A stretch of 64,000 nucleotides of DNA from Himantopus leucocephalus (GCA_003993805.1 RSEF01000001.1:62480518-62544517); one strand, 5' to 3'. Numbered from the stretch's first letter, positions 11,114-24,020 are shown. Notes: a model not told the origin generated them from the letters alone. Numbers and translations: made by a program.

Positions 11114-14100
11114 ATGGACCTGTCCTACAGATCCACCATCTCCATCTATAAGGTGAGTGCCGATGCCAGAGGCTGCTACTGTCTGCCTAGGGGAGATGTG
11201 CGGGTGGGAGGAGAGCTGTTTTCTGCCAAAGGCTCCCTTGAAGGGTGGACAGCCAAGGGCTGGATCCATCCCCAGGCTGAACTGCAGCAGCTCCTGTGGG
11301 CTCCGGGCTGTGTTCGAGAGCAGACCGCTAGCAGGAGGGGAGCGTGGTGTGGCACCCAAGGCAGATCCAGGAAGGAACTGGGCAGCCAGGGTGGTTTGCA
11401 TATGGGGCATGTTTATGAAGGATGACATGCCTTGGTTGCCAGTAGGAAGCTGGAGCTCGGTCAGCTGTTTTCCCTTTTGCTGGAAAGAGCAGTCTGATCT
11501 CACAAACACTTCCCGACGCGCATCGGTGCTGCACCAAGGTGGTGAGGGCTGGGAGAAGGGGGAATTGCTTATTCTACCCTCTGGTCTGCTCTGCTACAGT
11601 CAATAAACACTTGTTTATTGCTACAGGCAGTAAACACTACATAGAGCAGGTAAGAGCAGAGAGGCTGGTCTGAAGCAATCCATCCCTTCTCTAAGGTGCC
11701 AAGTCTGGCAGTGCACCACATCCTGAACTAAGTCGTGTTTGTGCCTGGATAATAAGTGGTGGCCCTCACCCCAACAGGCTCAGGGATGAGGGAAAAGGCT
11801 GCTCAGATCCCCTTGCAGTTAACCCCCTCTCTGCAGCGAGTGTGGGGCCTTGGGAGAAAGCTGTTTTCAGGTGACCACTTGGCTCTCCAGGAAGCTACCT
11901 TGCCCTCTGCCATTGCTCCCCTCCCAGCTGGCTGGAGAGGACTCAGGGCAGCCGAAGGTCGCAGCTACCTCCGGTGCAGGGAGCTGACTTTGTGTTCGGC
12001 TGTACATCACCACAGCCATCCAGTGTCGTGGCTGGGGGAGCTCTCTGTGTCCCTGCTGCACCCAGCCGAACCGCAGCGGGAGGGCATCAACCTGCTGAGG
12101 TCTCTGGGATGTGGGGAAGACTGGCGTTAACGTGCTTCTGCCTGGCCACAGAGTATCCTGGAGCAGTTCAACCCCGCGCTGGAGAACCTGGTGTACCTGG
12201 GAAACAACTACCTGCGTGCCTTCCACGGTGAGTGGGGTACCGCATGGCCCGGGCTCCAGACTGTGCTGCTACATCTGTCCTGGGCACCCACTGTGCCGTC
12301 ACACGGGACAAGGCTGCTGGTCCCCTCCTCTGACTTGTCCTGAGCTGCTCTTTGGCGTTCTTCTGCTGCTCCAGGACCCACTGCTGTTATTAGGCACAGA
12401 TGAGGAGAAACAGGGTGCCCTCGCCTATAGGCGAGGTACCAGGGGGTGGCTGTCCTTCGTGCTGCTTGCTGGGGCTGGTGATGGTGGGAAGGCAGGCCAG
12501 ATCCTTACCTCCCCTCTCCTCTCCTCACAGCATTATCCAAAGCGGCTGAAGTATATTTTAAGGCAATCGAGAAGATTGGGGAGCAAGCGCTGCAGAGCTC
12601 CACCTCACATGTGCTGGGTAAGGCTCTCCTGCTCACCATCCTCTGTCCCATGATGAGCCATAGCTACATTTTTTTGGCTTTCCTCCCTTAGCTTGTCCTG
12701 TTCTAGGTATTGGAGGAAGGAAGACAGCTCCTCTAAATGGTGTCTCACAGTGCCTGGCCCTGTCCAGGCAGTGTCAAACTTATTGTGTATCCTTGAATAA
12801 CCCCCAAGGCCCGGCACTCTCCCCTGTATCTCTCTGAGATCAACAACTGAGCACAGCTCCTGGGATGGACGTCCAGCAGTGGACCTCTCATGGAAACTAG
12901 TCCTTGTTGAGGCATTCTGCCCTGAGAGTTGAAGTTTTCATCTTGGAGGAACCATTTTGCTCCTCCTTGCATGTGTGAGGGAAAAGCTGGAGAGCATGGA
13001 CTGACAACAGCTGATGAGGTGGTGTCCTCCTGAGCCTGCAGCCAGCTGAAATGGCAGCTCAGAGCTGAGGGCAGCTCTGAGCTCAGCAGTGCAAATAATT
13101 CTGCAGCCTAATGACGGTGGCTGAAAATATGTTCAGGGAGCTGCTCTGATACTTAGCATTTTAGTAAAAAACTTCCAGCAGATGTGTCCCTTCTGCAGAG
13201 TCCCACCATCATCTGCACCACCCAGCTCACTCTTCTGCTTCCTGTCGTCAGTCTCTTCCCTTCACGGTTTCATACCACAACACCGGTGAAGCGGGACTGT
13301 GCACAGCATTGGCAGTGGGTGGCTGTAGCTCCTTTCCTGTAGGACAGCCAGAACCATGCACCGTAGCTGGGGTGCCATTGGGGATGGTAATGGGGCTTGT
13401 AGGGGCTGCGGGAGAGCGGAAACCCAGCACCCAGAGCCCATGGCAGAGCTGAAGCTGCCTGCTGGCACCTGGGGCTGTAGCGGAGCGCTGGTCTGGCAGC
13501 TTTGTGGGCTGGAACAATCCTGTGTTGGTAGTGCCTGGGGAATGATGGTGGAGCTGAGCCCTGAGGAGGAAGGCTACCAGCCTCTCTCAGGGTGCAGAGA
13601 GCAGTGCGTTGCGATATCTGTTGGACTTTCACATCCGTACATCATCAGCCTGAGTTGTATGCTACCGGTCTGCCTCCTTGGGCACACACGGAAATGGCTA
13701 CGGAGTTTTTCTACCCTCTCCTGTCTCTTTCCCTGAAGGTGAAATTCTGATGCAGATGTCCAACACGCAGAGACTCCTGACCTCTGATCTGGAAGTTGTG
13801 GTGAGTGGTTTTCCTGGGGGCTGGTGCAGGTGGGGGGAAAAAGGGACTTCCTTAACCACAGTGTGCAGGCATTTTGCCCAGTTTGCCTCATTTCCCGCCC
13901 TCTGACATGCCTGCCTGGCAGGTGCCTGCTTCCCTGTTAGCCCTGCTGCATGTGACAGAGGTGTGTTACAGAGCTGGCATGCCCAGAGCCTGGCTGTTGT
14001 TCAATGTTTGGTGCCGTTGGTGGACTGTCACCACCTCTTCGCAAGCGTGGTGGCAGGTGTGCAGTAAACTGATCGATGCCTGGCTCTGAAGATGCGGTGA

Positions 14101-17100
14101 GGCCATCCTCTCTTTCCCTGGGTGGCAGTGGTGGGACAGGAGTGGAGGGGATGCTAACCCTTCCACATACTGCTCTTTGTGCCTGTGCTGAAGCTCAGGG
14201 GTTAATGGTCGGGTGGGTGCTGAGTGCCCACCCCTAGGCTGCAGGGCTACTCCATGGTAGTCCTAATGTGCCCATTTCTGGCTTCTTTATGTGGTCCAGG
14301 TGGCAAAGGAGTCACGAGCTCTGTGGGTTTTGCGAGCCACCCCTTCACCCCTTGTGGTGAAGGGATGAAGGTGATGGCTCCTTTGCCTCTTCCAGGCTCA
14401 GACCTTCCACGTGGACCTGCTGCAGCACATGGAGAAGAACACCAAAATGGACGTGCAGTTCATCAGTGTGAGTGATGAACTCCCTTCTCCTCCTCAGTCC
14501 TCCTCATTTCCCTCTCCCCTCCATCCAAGGGCTTTTGCTTGAGCACTTGAGGTGTTTCCTCGACTTTCCTCAGCAGGAGTTAGGGAGACTTATCTTCTTC
14601 TCCCATTACGGACCAAACCCCCACTAATTTGGCTGATGATGGAGGACTAAAGAGGGCAGGCAGCTGTTCTCCTTTGTGCAGTGAACTTGCTGAATTCTTC
14701 AACGGGGCTGAGAGACTTGGCATCCCAAAAGCAGAATTCCCAGCTTCCTGAACCACAGTCTCTGAATAGGTGTGGGTCCTGTGCTGTTGTGGCCCAGCTG
14801 GCCATGCTGGTGGGTAGTGTCACGGAGGGAGACAGACAGAGACCTGGGGGCTTGCTGCCACTGCAGGGGGAGCTGGGCACCAGTTCTTGCTCCTGAGATC
14901 CTGAGACTCATTAGCACTCTGGGGCCTTCAAAATGAAGAGGAAGGTAAAGACAGACTTTTTATAAGAGGTCCAAGTGAAGCCTGATTTCAGAGGGACTCA
15001 GATGCTCAACCACCCATCAGAGCAGGACCCTTGCTGCATCACAGTGTGGCTGGGTCCCCGGTTCCTCACCCAGCCTGGTTTGTCCTTGGCAGGAAAGCCA
15101 GAAGCAGTATGAGCTGGAGTACCAGCGCAGAGCCACCAACCTGGATAAGTGCATGGCAGAGCTGTGGAGAATGGAGAGGGCCCGTGATAAAAATGTCCGG
15201 GAGATGAAGGTGAGCAGTGACTGCAGGAAGGGGAGTTGGAAAAAGAACTGGATGATTTCTCTGGAGTCAGGGCTGGTTTCTGAGCAACTTTGTCCTTCCT
15301 TAAAAGCCAAGGGGTTGGCCCCAACGTTCAAAAGGCAGCAGGCTTATCTGGAAAGGAGGAAACTCTTTTTCTACAGGGTGCTGCTGACCCGTGGTACTCA
15401 CTCCTGCCAAGCCATTTCCTCATTTAGTAAGCCTCAGTCTGCAAGGACTTAATCCCTGGCACTCTGCTCTAGCTCATCTGTGCTGCTCCAGCACTTTGAG
15501 TGGACTGGGAAGCTGGTAGACATGATGACCTGTTTCAACCCTTCCCTTGCCGTGTGTGAGCCCACTCAGATGGATTTACGCTGATCTCTTCCTCCCTCTT
15601 TCCCCTTTGGCCCAGGAGAATGTGATGCGACTGCGCTCGGAGATGCAGGCGTTTGTCTCTGAGAGCCAGAGGGAGGCTGAGCTGGAGGAGAAACGCCGCT
15701 ACCGCTTCCTGGCTGAAAAGCACCAGATGCTCTACAACACTCTCCTTCAGTTTTACAGCAGGGTATGGCCCTGGCATGCCAGGGAGGAGAGCTGAGGGAG
15801 CACCTGCGTGGCTGGAAGAGGGTCATGCAGGCAGGAGGGAGCCAGGGCTGAGCTGCTCCTTGGGTGAAGGCAGCATCTGTGCATGGAATGGGCAGGAAAC
15901 TTTATTTCCTTTCTTGCTGTGGGGTCCAGTCTGACTGTACTGGGCTGGGAGAGCATGGCCAGGGGTAAGTAAGGATGGTGCTGACATGGTGTTAGTGGGG
16001 TGTGGGGGCGATGGGAGAGGCAAAGGCGATGAAGGTGTTTATGGCAGGGTCATTGGGACCATGGGGACTCTGCTGGAGGGTGCCATCCTAGAAATTCACT
16101 CCTGTGGGGCTCTGTTTAGCCATTCCCACAAACATAATTGTGAGAGGACCTGGTCTCTAATGCACGTGGCAGTCCTCGGCTCCCTCTGTGGCTGTTCTGC
16201 CCTGTCCATCACCCCTCCTTTTTCTTTCTCTCCCCCCAGGCCCGGGGCATGATCCAGACCAAGACACCACAGTGGAAGGAGCAGCTGGAGGCCAGCCGCA
16301 ACCCCTCAAACAGCCACTCACAGGGTCTTCTCGCGGCCTCCCACAGCCAGGGGTATCCGTCAGGCCGGCTCACCCCCACCTCCCTCGAGACGGTGAGGAG
16401 CCCATGGACAGCTTCTGCCTTGGCGGTGGCGAGGCTGCAGCTTCCCCTTTCAGGCTGCAGGCCAAGGCCTGTTCTTGGCTGACAGTGGTATTTTCTGTGT
16501 TGTCTGGCCAAGATGAAGGGAAGAGTGTGTATGGCTGCAATGGGGGAATGTGCTGGGTTTGGGTTTCTGAGAGGGACTGGGTATCTCTCAGAGCATCTCC
16601 CACTTGATGCAGCCCCTGTGGATTCAGCCTCCTTTCCTTCCAACAGCCCCAGAGACCCCTTGTTTCTTCCATGACTGGAAATAGATCCAGCGTCTTCTCT
16701 CCGGAGCCTCCAGAAATGAGACTGTCTCCTCAATCAGATTCCCCCAGGCGGCCGCTGCGGAGGACACCATCAGCCAGTACGACGCATGTCTGGGAGAAAT
16801 ACTGGGGAGAGACACAGTGGTTGGGCCTCCCTGGGAACAGGGTTGAGTTTGGGGAGGGACCACAGCTCTATCAGACCACCAGTCCTCAGTCACATCCCTG
16901 GGCGTGGTGAGAGGACAGTCCGTATGGGAGCTGGGGAGGGCAAGGCTGAATGAAGCAGAGGGTGAGCTCAGTCTTCAGAGAAGGGTCCATCCAGGACAAG
17001 GCCAGGTTTCCTGGCTGGCTGTGCGAGGAGGGGAACCCACGGGTGTGCAATTTTCCAGGCTCCTTGAACCATGAGGGCTCGTTCTTACTGGAGTTCCTCC

Positions 17101-20100
17101 CATTTTGGTAATGCACCTTCCCTTGCGCTACCAGATTAAATATTACCCTGCCCTACAAAACCCAGCCAGTTACCTCATGTCTCACCTGCTTTTCCTTCCT
17201 GAAAGTGTTACAAAAAAAAATAATAAAAGGGCAGGGAGAGAGGAAAAAGACCCAAATTTTCAGTTGCTCTGGCAGGGTTGGGAAGAGGGACACCAGCCAG
17301 ATATTTAGCAGGCACTGCCTGTGCCCTAGACATTTGGCCAAAGAGGACATAGTGCAAAGCAAGTGGTTTCAGCTTGGGTTGATTTTCTCCTGCAAGATGA
17401 ATGTTTTACCCTTTCCCATGCTATCTATGCCCTGCTCTCTGCCTGCAGAGAAAGGCCATCTACTCTTCTAGGATAATTACTTGACTGAGGAAGTGTGGGT
17501 CCCTTCAAGGCAGCATAGGTCTTGCAGGAGGATGCCGGACTCCAGCCAGACCCCTCTGATGTCTCCTTGCAGGTTTGCTCCCTACCGGCCGTACCTCCCG
17601 TTCGGGTTCCTTCGGTGAGGCCAGCAGCGGCAGCGAAGGCAGGAGGAGGACCGGCATGGCGAGAGTGCAGGCTATTGTGCCTCACATAACGGGTGCCAAC
17701 CGGACCCTGCTACGGTTTGACCCTGGGGATGTCATCACGGTGCTGATGCCAGACGCGCAGAATGGCTGGCTGTATGGCAAGCTGGAGGGCTCATCATTGT
17801 ACGTGCCTTTGGTGCTGTAAATTGGCCTGGTGCAGGCTTGTCAAGTCTGGAGCTGGGAGGCTTAAGCCCAAAACTGTGTCCCCCCTCCCCTCCTGGTGTG
17901 GCCTGGGCAACTCTGTCTCACCCACCATCTGGGTGGGACATCGGCACGTCATGGGCTGTGCCTAGCACAGGGGCTCTCCAAGCCGAGGAGATGTGGTGGG
18001 GCAGGGTGAGCTGCCTGAGAAGGCTCCAGGGCCTTTGGGTGGAAGAGCCAGGGATGCAGTGACCCCTTCCCAGCTTGCGTGACTGAGTGACTCCTGTCAT
18101 GGGACCCAGCTCAGGTCCGTGAACTGCTGGAGTTACCTGAGAGGCCCGGCATTTCTCAGCTCACACCGCAACTGCCGCCACACCCTCCAGCACAGACAGG
18201 GCATGGAAACTGCTGCGCCCAGCGCTTACTGAATTACTGCCCACGGCGCTGCCGGCCAACACCTGTTTGCAAAGCAAACACGCCATCCCTGCACCGTGCT
18301 CTGGAGGGAAGCTCATGCTCAGATGCAAGATGAGCAAAAGCAGTGCCTTTCTTCTGGGGGGGGATTTCTGGGGTGGAGCTGCTTTGCCCTGAGGAGAAGG
18401 GATTTCCACAGCTTCCTTGTACGCTGGCCTTGGCCATCACGGTCAGTCAGAGCGTCTCTTCCTGGATTGCACAAGCGTTACTCCCGGGAGCAGGGATTTC
18501 GCACAGCCTCTGAGATAAGCTAGTCCTGCTCCAAGCTCAAGGACTGTCTCTCAATAAGCCCGTGCTCCACCTGGGGGTGAAAGATGTACAGATACCCTGT
18601 CACACGAGGTAGTGGCGGCAGCAGCGGCTTGGTTGATGTGGGGCATGGGTGTAGATCAGGAGCACTTGGCAGCTGGATCTGAAGAGCCACAAACCATGGT
18701 TGCCTGGACCTCATTCATCTCTGCTTCTGTGCCCCAGATGCGGCTGGTTCCCTGAAGCCTATGTCAAGCCTCTGGAGGATGCGAGGGAGATGGACGAGCC
18801 AGCCACCAGGTAACTGGAGAGCAATTGGCCAGGCAGGAGCTGGAATGGCTCCTTATAGGTCACTAACACCAGTGGGGTGCCTGTTTGGGGTGTGCCCCAT
18901 GGAGAGCTGCAGTGCTCCCATGCTGGAGCATCTGCTGAGAGTCTTGCCATGCCCTGAGAGCTCACAGGCTTACCCTAGATGGCTCCCCTAACATGTGTGG
19001 TATCTTCTCAAAGGCACCTCTGACTGGGCCAGTCCAAGCCATGTGTATTTTCTCCAGAGACATCCCACAGATACATGTTGTGGATAGCACCTGTGATGCT
19101 CCCTGTTCCTTGCTCTTTGACTCTCACTCTGCTGTCTTCTCCTCTTACTCAGGTCCTTCCCACTGCGAAGCAGTCACAGTATGGATGACATCCTGGACCA
19201 TCCCAGCACTCCTTCCTCTAGCAATTACTGGCCTGCTGCTGCCCAGCCCAGTTTGCCAAACCCACCTCCCCTCCCGGTGGGTGCCAGCAGTCACCAGAGT
19301 GCGGTGGCCACCCCAGTCAGTTCTGGCGCCAAGGTGAGTGCAGGAGGAGTGACTGGTGCATGTGTGTGTGGAGTGGGCCATGTCTGACTTTCATCCTCCA
19401 AGGCTCACCTTTTCTCCATTGGCCTTCTGAGAAAGAAAAACACCTTCCAGATGTTGGTGTGTGACCTCCTTCCATCCTGACCTAAGGGGTCTTGTTAGCA
19501 CTGGCCTTTCTCACCCAGTCTGTTCCCATGCCACCATGTCCTGGTGGACCTTGCCAGTTGGCTTTGTGTGTGCAGATCTGCAGTCCCTGGCTTTCCTCCC
19601 TTGAGGGACTGCTTTTCTGCCAGTGCCCTTGTCATTTCTCTTTCTTTTTGCTCACCAGGGACCCTTCAGTTCAGTTCTTTTCTCCATGACCTCCCAGCCT
19701 GATTTCTGGTGGCTCCAGGGCAGCGCCTCTTTCTGCTAATAGTAGGACCATGGAGTGATCAGGCTGGGCTGGGAGTGGGTGACCAGCTAACAGAGATGCC
19801 ATCCTCCTTCTCCGTTCAAAGAATGGAGCGGAGTTTCATCGGGCTCCTCTTCTAAATTCAAGCAAGGGCTGGGTTAAAGTCACAGCTGGGGTAGGGGAAA
19901 AGCTAGGGACAAAGGCTGAGGGCACAGCCATTTTGGAGAGCCTTACAACAAATTGTGTCCAACCCATGGCTTATGGATAGTGAACCAAGAAGGAAACCCT
20001 CCACATATGACTGCTTCCAGCTGTGGGGAATTGTCTGGTGAAGACAAAGTTAAAGTTGAGGACAGTTAAATGAGAGGACCTGGGAGAGGGAAAAATGGTG

Positions 20101-22148
20101 CTGCCCGTGGGCCGTCACTTGCTCAGTCTCACAGGAGGCTGGGAAACCTCATCTCTGGCCACTGGTTCCAGGCCAGAGAGAGGTTGCAAGCAACTGGACG
20201 GCTCAAAAGAATGAAAAATGCAACATTTAATTATTCTTTTTTACCTTTATGTCCTGCTCTGTGGTTTCGGGGAGCCTCAGGCTGCACAACACAGAGGGGA
20301 ACAGGCTCTGCAGCCAAACCCCGCCTCTGGGTCACTGGTTTCCATCTGGTCCCAGGGCTAGGGTGTAGGGATAGACCTGGGATTGAGCAATGAAGTGCCT
20401 GGAGTATTTGGAGTACCATGGCAGAGTGACTGAGCCTCATTAGAAGTTTGGAAGGACTCAGCCTTGCTCTAAACTTCTGCCCAAGACATCCACTAGTTGA
20501 GCCAGGAGCAAATGTATGCGTGTTTGCCTTCCCAACTGTAATACAGGTAGCCACATGTGGCTTTCTTGTCTGCCACCAGCTACAGAAACGGATGTACTTT
20601 AGCAGGCCAGTTGTCACTGATCCTTCACTATCTACTGGCCAAGAATAAGGGCCACAGGGCCTGGGTCTGTCTTTTTCCATCAGGTCGGTCCACATTTAAG
20701 CAGTATGTGGTGTAGGGTGGGTAGCTACAGCTCTTGAGTTCCTCATGGATGCAGGAAGTCTGTGAGGGCACTGATGATAAACTCTTTGCCAGAATGTGTG
20801 GACAACATGAGGGGGGCATCTCTGGCTGTGCTGGCAGGGTGAAATGTAGCTCAGAATGTCACTGTTTGCTGTGCTCTTCAGACATGACATTTTGGGGATT
20901 TGAGGCATCTCCTTTCTTCCCCAAGACAAAGGGAGGTGTCCTAGGGCAATATGGAATATGTGGTGTAGGGACAACCCCCACCACAGAAGTCAGGGTGTTA
21001 TCTGTAGTGGTGAATTTGTGAGATTATGCAAAGTTTGAATGAATAAAGGTCAGAGCCCCATTAATAGGACTTGGGCTCCTAACTCACTTAAGTGTTTTGT
21101 GAAATCTTCCTCTATGTGTGCAGTGTTTCCTGCCCCACTTTTGTCTCACCATTCCCCTCCCCACCCCATATTGCTCACTGCTGCTTTTCTTTTCACTGCA
21201 GAAATCAGGAGTATTTGAGCAGCGCCCTGAACTCTTCCCACGGTGAGTGAGGCGTGGAGCTGCGCTCTGGAATCATCAGGCGGGGGTGGGGGGGAGACAT
21301 TATTACAGTACTATTATTATTTAATCTTTTGGATTATCAAATGTGGGAGGAACAGGGAATGCAAAAGTCTGGAGGAAAGCAATGCACAACCCACCTTCCA
21401 GGACAGTAGGTGGGTCCACCAGAGGTGGGCCACGCTGGCTGACGGGGAAGGCTCTCTCCTACCTCTGGTAATACAAGGTAGGGCCTGAGCACCCTGAGCA
21501 GATGGCCAGACCTGCGTGCTCCTCCTAATCCATCTTGGAAGAGCCACAATAGCAGCCTGCAGCCTGAGTGTGGAGCTACATGATTTGTGCAGCTCTGCCT
21601 GCTTGGAAAGCGCTGAGGTGTAAGGGACATGGCTTTGAGCTTTGATGAGTCAGGCTGGCGGAGATGAGACTTGCCATAAATCCCTGTTTTCCTTCCCCCT
21701 GCAGCTGGGTTGGTGTCTCCATGTTTCTGGTATGGTCCTGCGGCCTCTTTCTGCTCCTTGACTCCTTGCTTGGAGGTCAGGAGCCACAATTGTAGAGTGC
21801 TAACACAGCTTTATGCTAGTGCCCCTTCTTCATCCCATGGAAGAGGGAGGGTGAGAAGCCCTGAGGGGAGCCCAAGAGGCACCACACGGGAACCTGCAGC
21901 AGGGTCTGTTAAGGAGGGAGAAAACATACTCAGCAGCCAGCTTTACCACGCTCTCCTCCTTGGCATGGCGGCGGCTATCTGGCAGGACTAAATAATCTTT
22001 GCTTGGTCAGCAGGACCCCTGCACGGTCTTTGCAGATTTCCTGATGGTTGCCTGTTTCCTTTCCCTTTCCAGAGGTACCAACCCCTTTGCCACAGTCAAG
22101 CTGCGTCCCACGGTCACCAATGACCGCTCGGCACCCATCATCCGATGA
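11114..22148 (+). CDS. BAIAP2L2: BAIAP2L2 (Pinkbar), I-BAR/SH3 adaptor, complete coding region
   Basis: Membrane-bending scaffold of the IRSp53 family, known from human and mouse epithelia, where it promotes planar membrane sheets and organises actin at apical or junctional membranes. Fourteen coding exons: 11114-11152, 12152-12227, 12531-12617, 13739-13800, 14396-14467, 15093-15209, 15616-15762, 16240-16392, 16647-16776, 17573-17798, 18738-18809, 19153-19333, 21202-21242, 22073-22148. Joined length is 492 aa (human protein 529). Residues 1 to about 220 form the I-BAR domain ([41 protein letters not shown]). A Ser/Pro linker follows, then SH3 at about 325-386 ([19 protein letters not shown]), then a tail with a WH2-like motif [10 protein letters not shown]. 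The ATG at 11114 is first in frame after a TAG at 11090 and has a good Kozak context. The tail and linker are shorter than in human. Confidence 0.96.
11601..11636. promoter_or_regulatory. Forkhead-site palindrome plus third forkhead site in BAIAP2L2 intron 1
   Basis: Arms CAATAAACA (11601-11609) and TGTTTATTG (11612-11620) are perfect reverse complements around a 2-base spacer. A separate GTAAACA lies at 11630-11636. All three fit the FOX core RYAAAYA. The position, 450 bases into the first intron of an epithelial gene, suits a FOXA-type intronic element; binding is inferred. The arms also contain AATAAA on both strands, but no transcript end is expected here. Confidence 0.45.
13056..13083. 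repeat. Perfect 12-bp stem inverted repeat in BAIAP2L2 intron 3
   Basis: Arm 13056-13067 (AGCTCAGAGCTG) pairs without mismatch with 13072-13083 around the loop AGGG. The stem is too short for a microRNA precursor. Function unknown. Confidence 0.6.
17573..18809 (+). CDS. BAIAP2L2: BAIAP2L2 SH3-domain exons
   Basis: The SH3 domain is split over 17573-17798 and 18738-18809. The junction (TT plus A) creates a Leu-Cys pair in the n-Src to distal region, where human has Ala-Ser; GWFPEAYVK follows. If the donor at 17799 is not used, the frame runs on for seven codons (YVPLVL, then TAA at 17818-17820). That read-through product would stop inside the SH3 fold and lose the C-terminal tail. Confidence 0.93.
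21202..22148 (+). CDS. BAIAP2L2: BAIAP2L2 last two coding exons, WH2-like tail
   Basis: The exons 21202-21242 and 22073-22148 encode the C-terminus ending in RSAPIIR. The block [13 protein letters not shown] is the WH2-like actin-binding motif shared by BAIAP2L1 and BAIAP2L2 proteins. The reading frame crosses the junction as CG plus A and ends at TGA 22146-22148. Confidence 0.93.
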
Positions 22149-22885
22149 AGCAGGGCTGTGGATGGCGAAGAATTTCAGCAGGAAAGGGGGAGGCATAGAA
22201 GTGATGGGCTGTGACCACCCAGCTGGGCAGCAACCTTGTGCTACCACCCATGGAGTGACCTCTCTTTTTCCCTCCCTTCCCTCCGGGACACAGGGACCCA
22301 TCTCGCCTGGCTGTCTGGCGTGCTTTAGCCAGTGACAGACCCCTGCTGATCTTTTTGGATATCCCCCTGTTCCCCTCCCTGTGTGATGTTACCGTACCTG
22401 AGTGGGAGAAGCCTGCTGTTACTGGTGCTGGTGGCCTGGGAGAGGGGATGCTGTCGGTCTGGGAGGTGGAGGGAGAGATGGGTAAGATCATCTGTGGTGT
22501 GGGGCAGTGCTAGCAGGACGAGGAAGGCGAAGCTTTGCTAGCCTTGATGTGGCCAGAGAAGGACGCTTGCCGAACAATCCCTTTGCTACCGAAAAATGAA
22601 CCCCAAAGGGAGGAGGCCACAAGAAGGCTTCCAGCGACGTGGTCCGGCTGACGGGGTCTGCAGCGTGCAGCGCTCTGCTCTCGGCCCCTTTGGCAACCAT
22701 GTCTCTTTGAAGCAGCATCTGCCCCTTCTCGTCCCCAGCATGGCCCCTTCCCTTGCTGGACAGCCCTGGGGCAAGGTAGGGGCTGGTGACAGTGCCCAGC
22801 GCCGCTGCCCTGCTCCTTCACCTATTGTCCTGTGACAAAGATTTGGTGGGTTTTTTTTAAAATAAAACGGAGAATGCCGCTTCCA
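22149..22885 (+). other. BAIAP2L2: BAIAP2L2 3' untranslated region
   Basis: About 0.7 kb of noncoding sequence from the stop to the AATAAA at 22861. It has a short T tract (22852-22858) directly before the signal. The cleavage point is not visible and the end is approximate. Confidence 0.65.
22861..22866 (+). terminator. BAIAP2L2: BAIAP2L2 poly(A) signal AATAAA
   Basis: Canonical hexamer about 710 bases after the stop codon, the first one in this strand after the gene. Confidence 0.7.
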
Positions 22886-22886
22886 T

Positions 22887-24020
22887 AGCTGTCCCAGTGG
22901 CTGGGACATCACCTCCATCAGAGGATGCAGAGACGTGGGGTCCCCAATGAGCACTGGGGCCGTGATGGCTGCCTATGTTGAACGCTGCAGTGCAGTGGCT
23001 CTGGCTAAGGGCAACCTCCAGCTCAGGGGCCAGGGCAGACATGGAGGGCACCAGGAGGGCTGCACGACCCACCACCAGCCACCCCCGGGTCCCCCCAGCT
23101 GTCCTACCACTGGAGGGCAGCAAGCCCCCGCTTCCCGGCCGCCATGCGTGGGCAAGCCTTGCCCTGGGAGGACAAGGCCTGGCAGCCATCTTCTCCTTGC
23201 CCAGGCTGTGAACCCCAGGGGCGCCCCGGGGCTGCTCAGTGTGGGGGGTAAAGGTTCCCCCCGGGGGGTCCTGTGGGTGCCCCACCAGCCTGGCCCCACC
23301 ATCGGGGGCCAAAGGGAGAGGCGACGAGGGAAGGAGCGCGAGCAAGGGCCGGGGCTTTAGCAGATTAGCCTTATTAATAGAAATTAAACCCTGGCTGTGA
23401 GCGCTGCAAAGCCCCCGCAGCACACACACACCCCCTACCCACCCTGCCCCCATGGAAGGCACAGCAGTGGGGGCTGAGGGGCTTTGGGGTTTAGCATCTG
23501 GGCCTTTCCCTCTCCCCTCCCCAAAATCCCACCTGGGGCGAGCCCCAGCCCCCTCCCTGGGTGTAAAACGGGTTCCCCCCATGCGTGGCCGGAGACTGGC
23601 TTGTCCCTGGTGCCCACCAGACGCCTTCCTGGGTGGCAGCTGCTGAGGGGGTTAATTTTGGTGGGGAGGGGGGGTTAGTTTGCTGCCAGGGGTGGGCTGG
23701 ATCCTGCCCTTCGAGCCACAGACGGCAGCGACGCCTCAGCCAGTCCACCTTGGTTTTGCTCTCTGCTGGGTGCATGCCAGCGCTTCTCCATCCTTCTGCC
23801 CAGCCGCTGAGGAGGTGGTGGTGGTGGCGGCTTCAAAAGCAGCCCCCTTCCCCCATTTTACCCTTTACTGAAGCGTGGGCCTGTGCCCTCATCCTGCACT
23901 GCCCCCCTCCCTGGCACCCACTCTCTATCCCCAGCACCCCCCACCGTCACCCCCTCCGAATCTGCCCCTGCCAGCCTGCCTCGCTCTGCCGGGGGAAAGG
24001 CGAGGAGCCCCATGGCAGTG
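22887..24020. other. GC-rich intergenic stretch between BAIAP2L2 and SLC16A8
   Basis: Very GC-rich sequence with several long ORFs on both strands, which is what base composition alone produces; none resembles a known protein or has splice logic. One AT-rich island at about 23359-23392 (GATTAGCC, TTATTAATAG) stands out and could be a homeodomain-bound element. Otherwise nothing is recognised. Confidence 0.5.

Noticed and set aside
22857..23582. A 241-codon minus-strand ORF in the BAIAP2L2-SLC16A8 spacer
   Set aside because: Very GC-rich DNA with overlapping long ORFs in several frames and no recognisable domain or splice structure.
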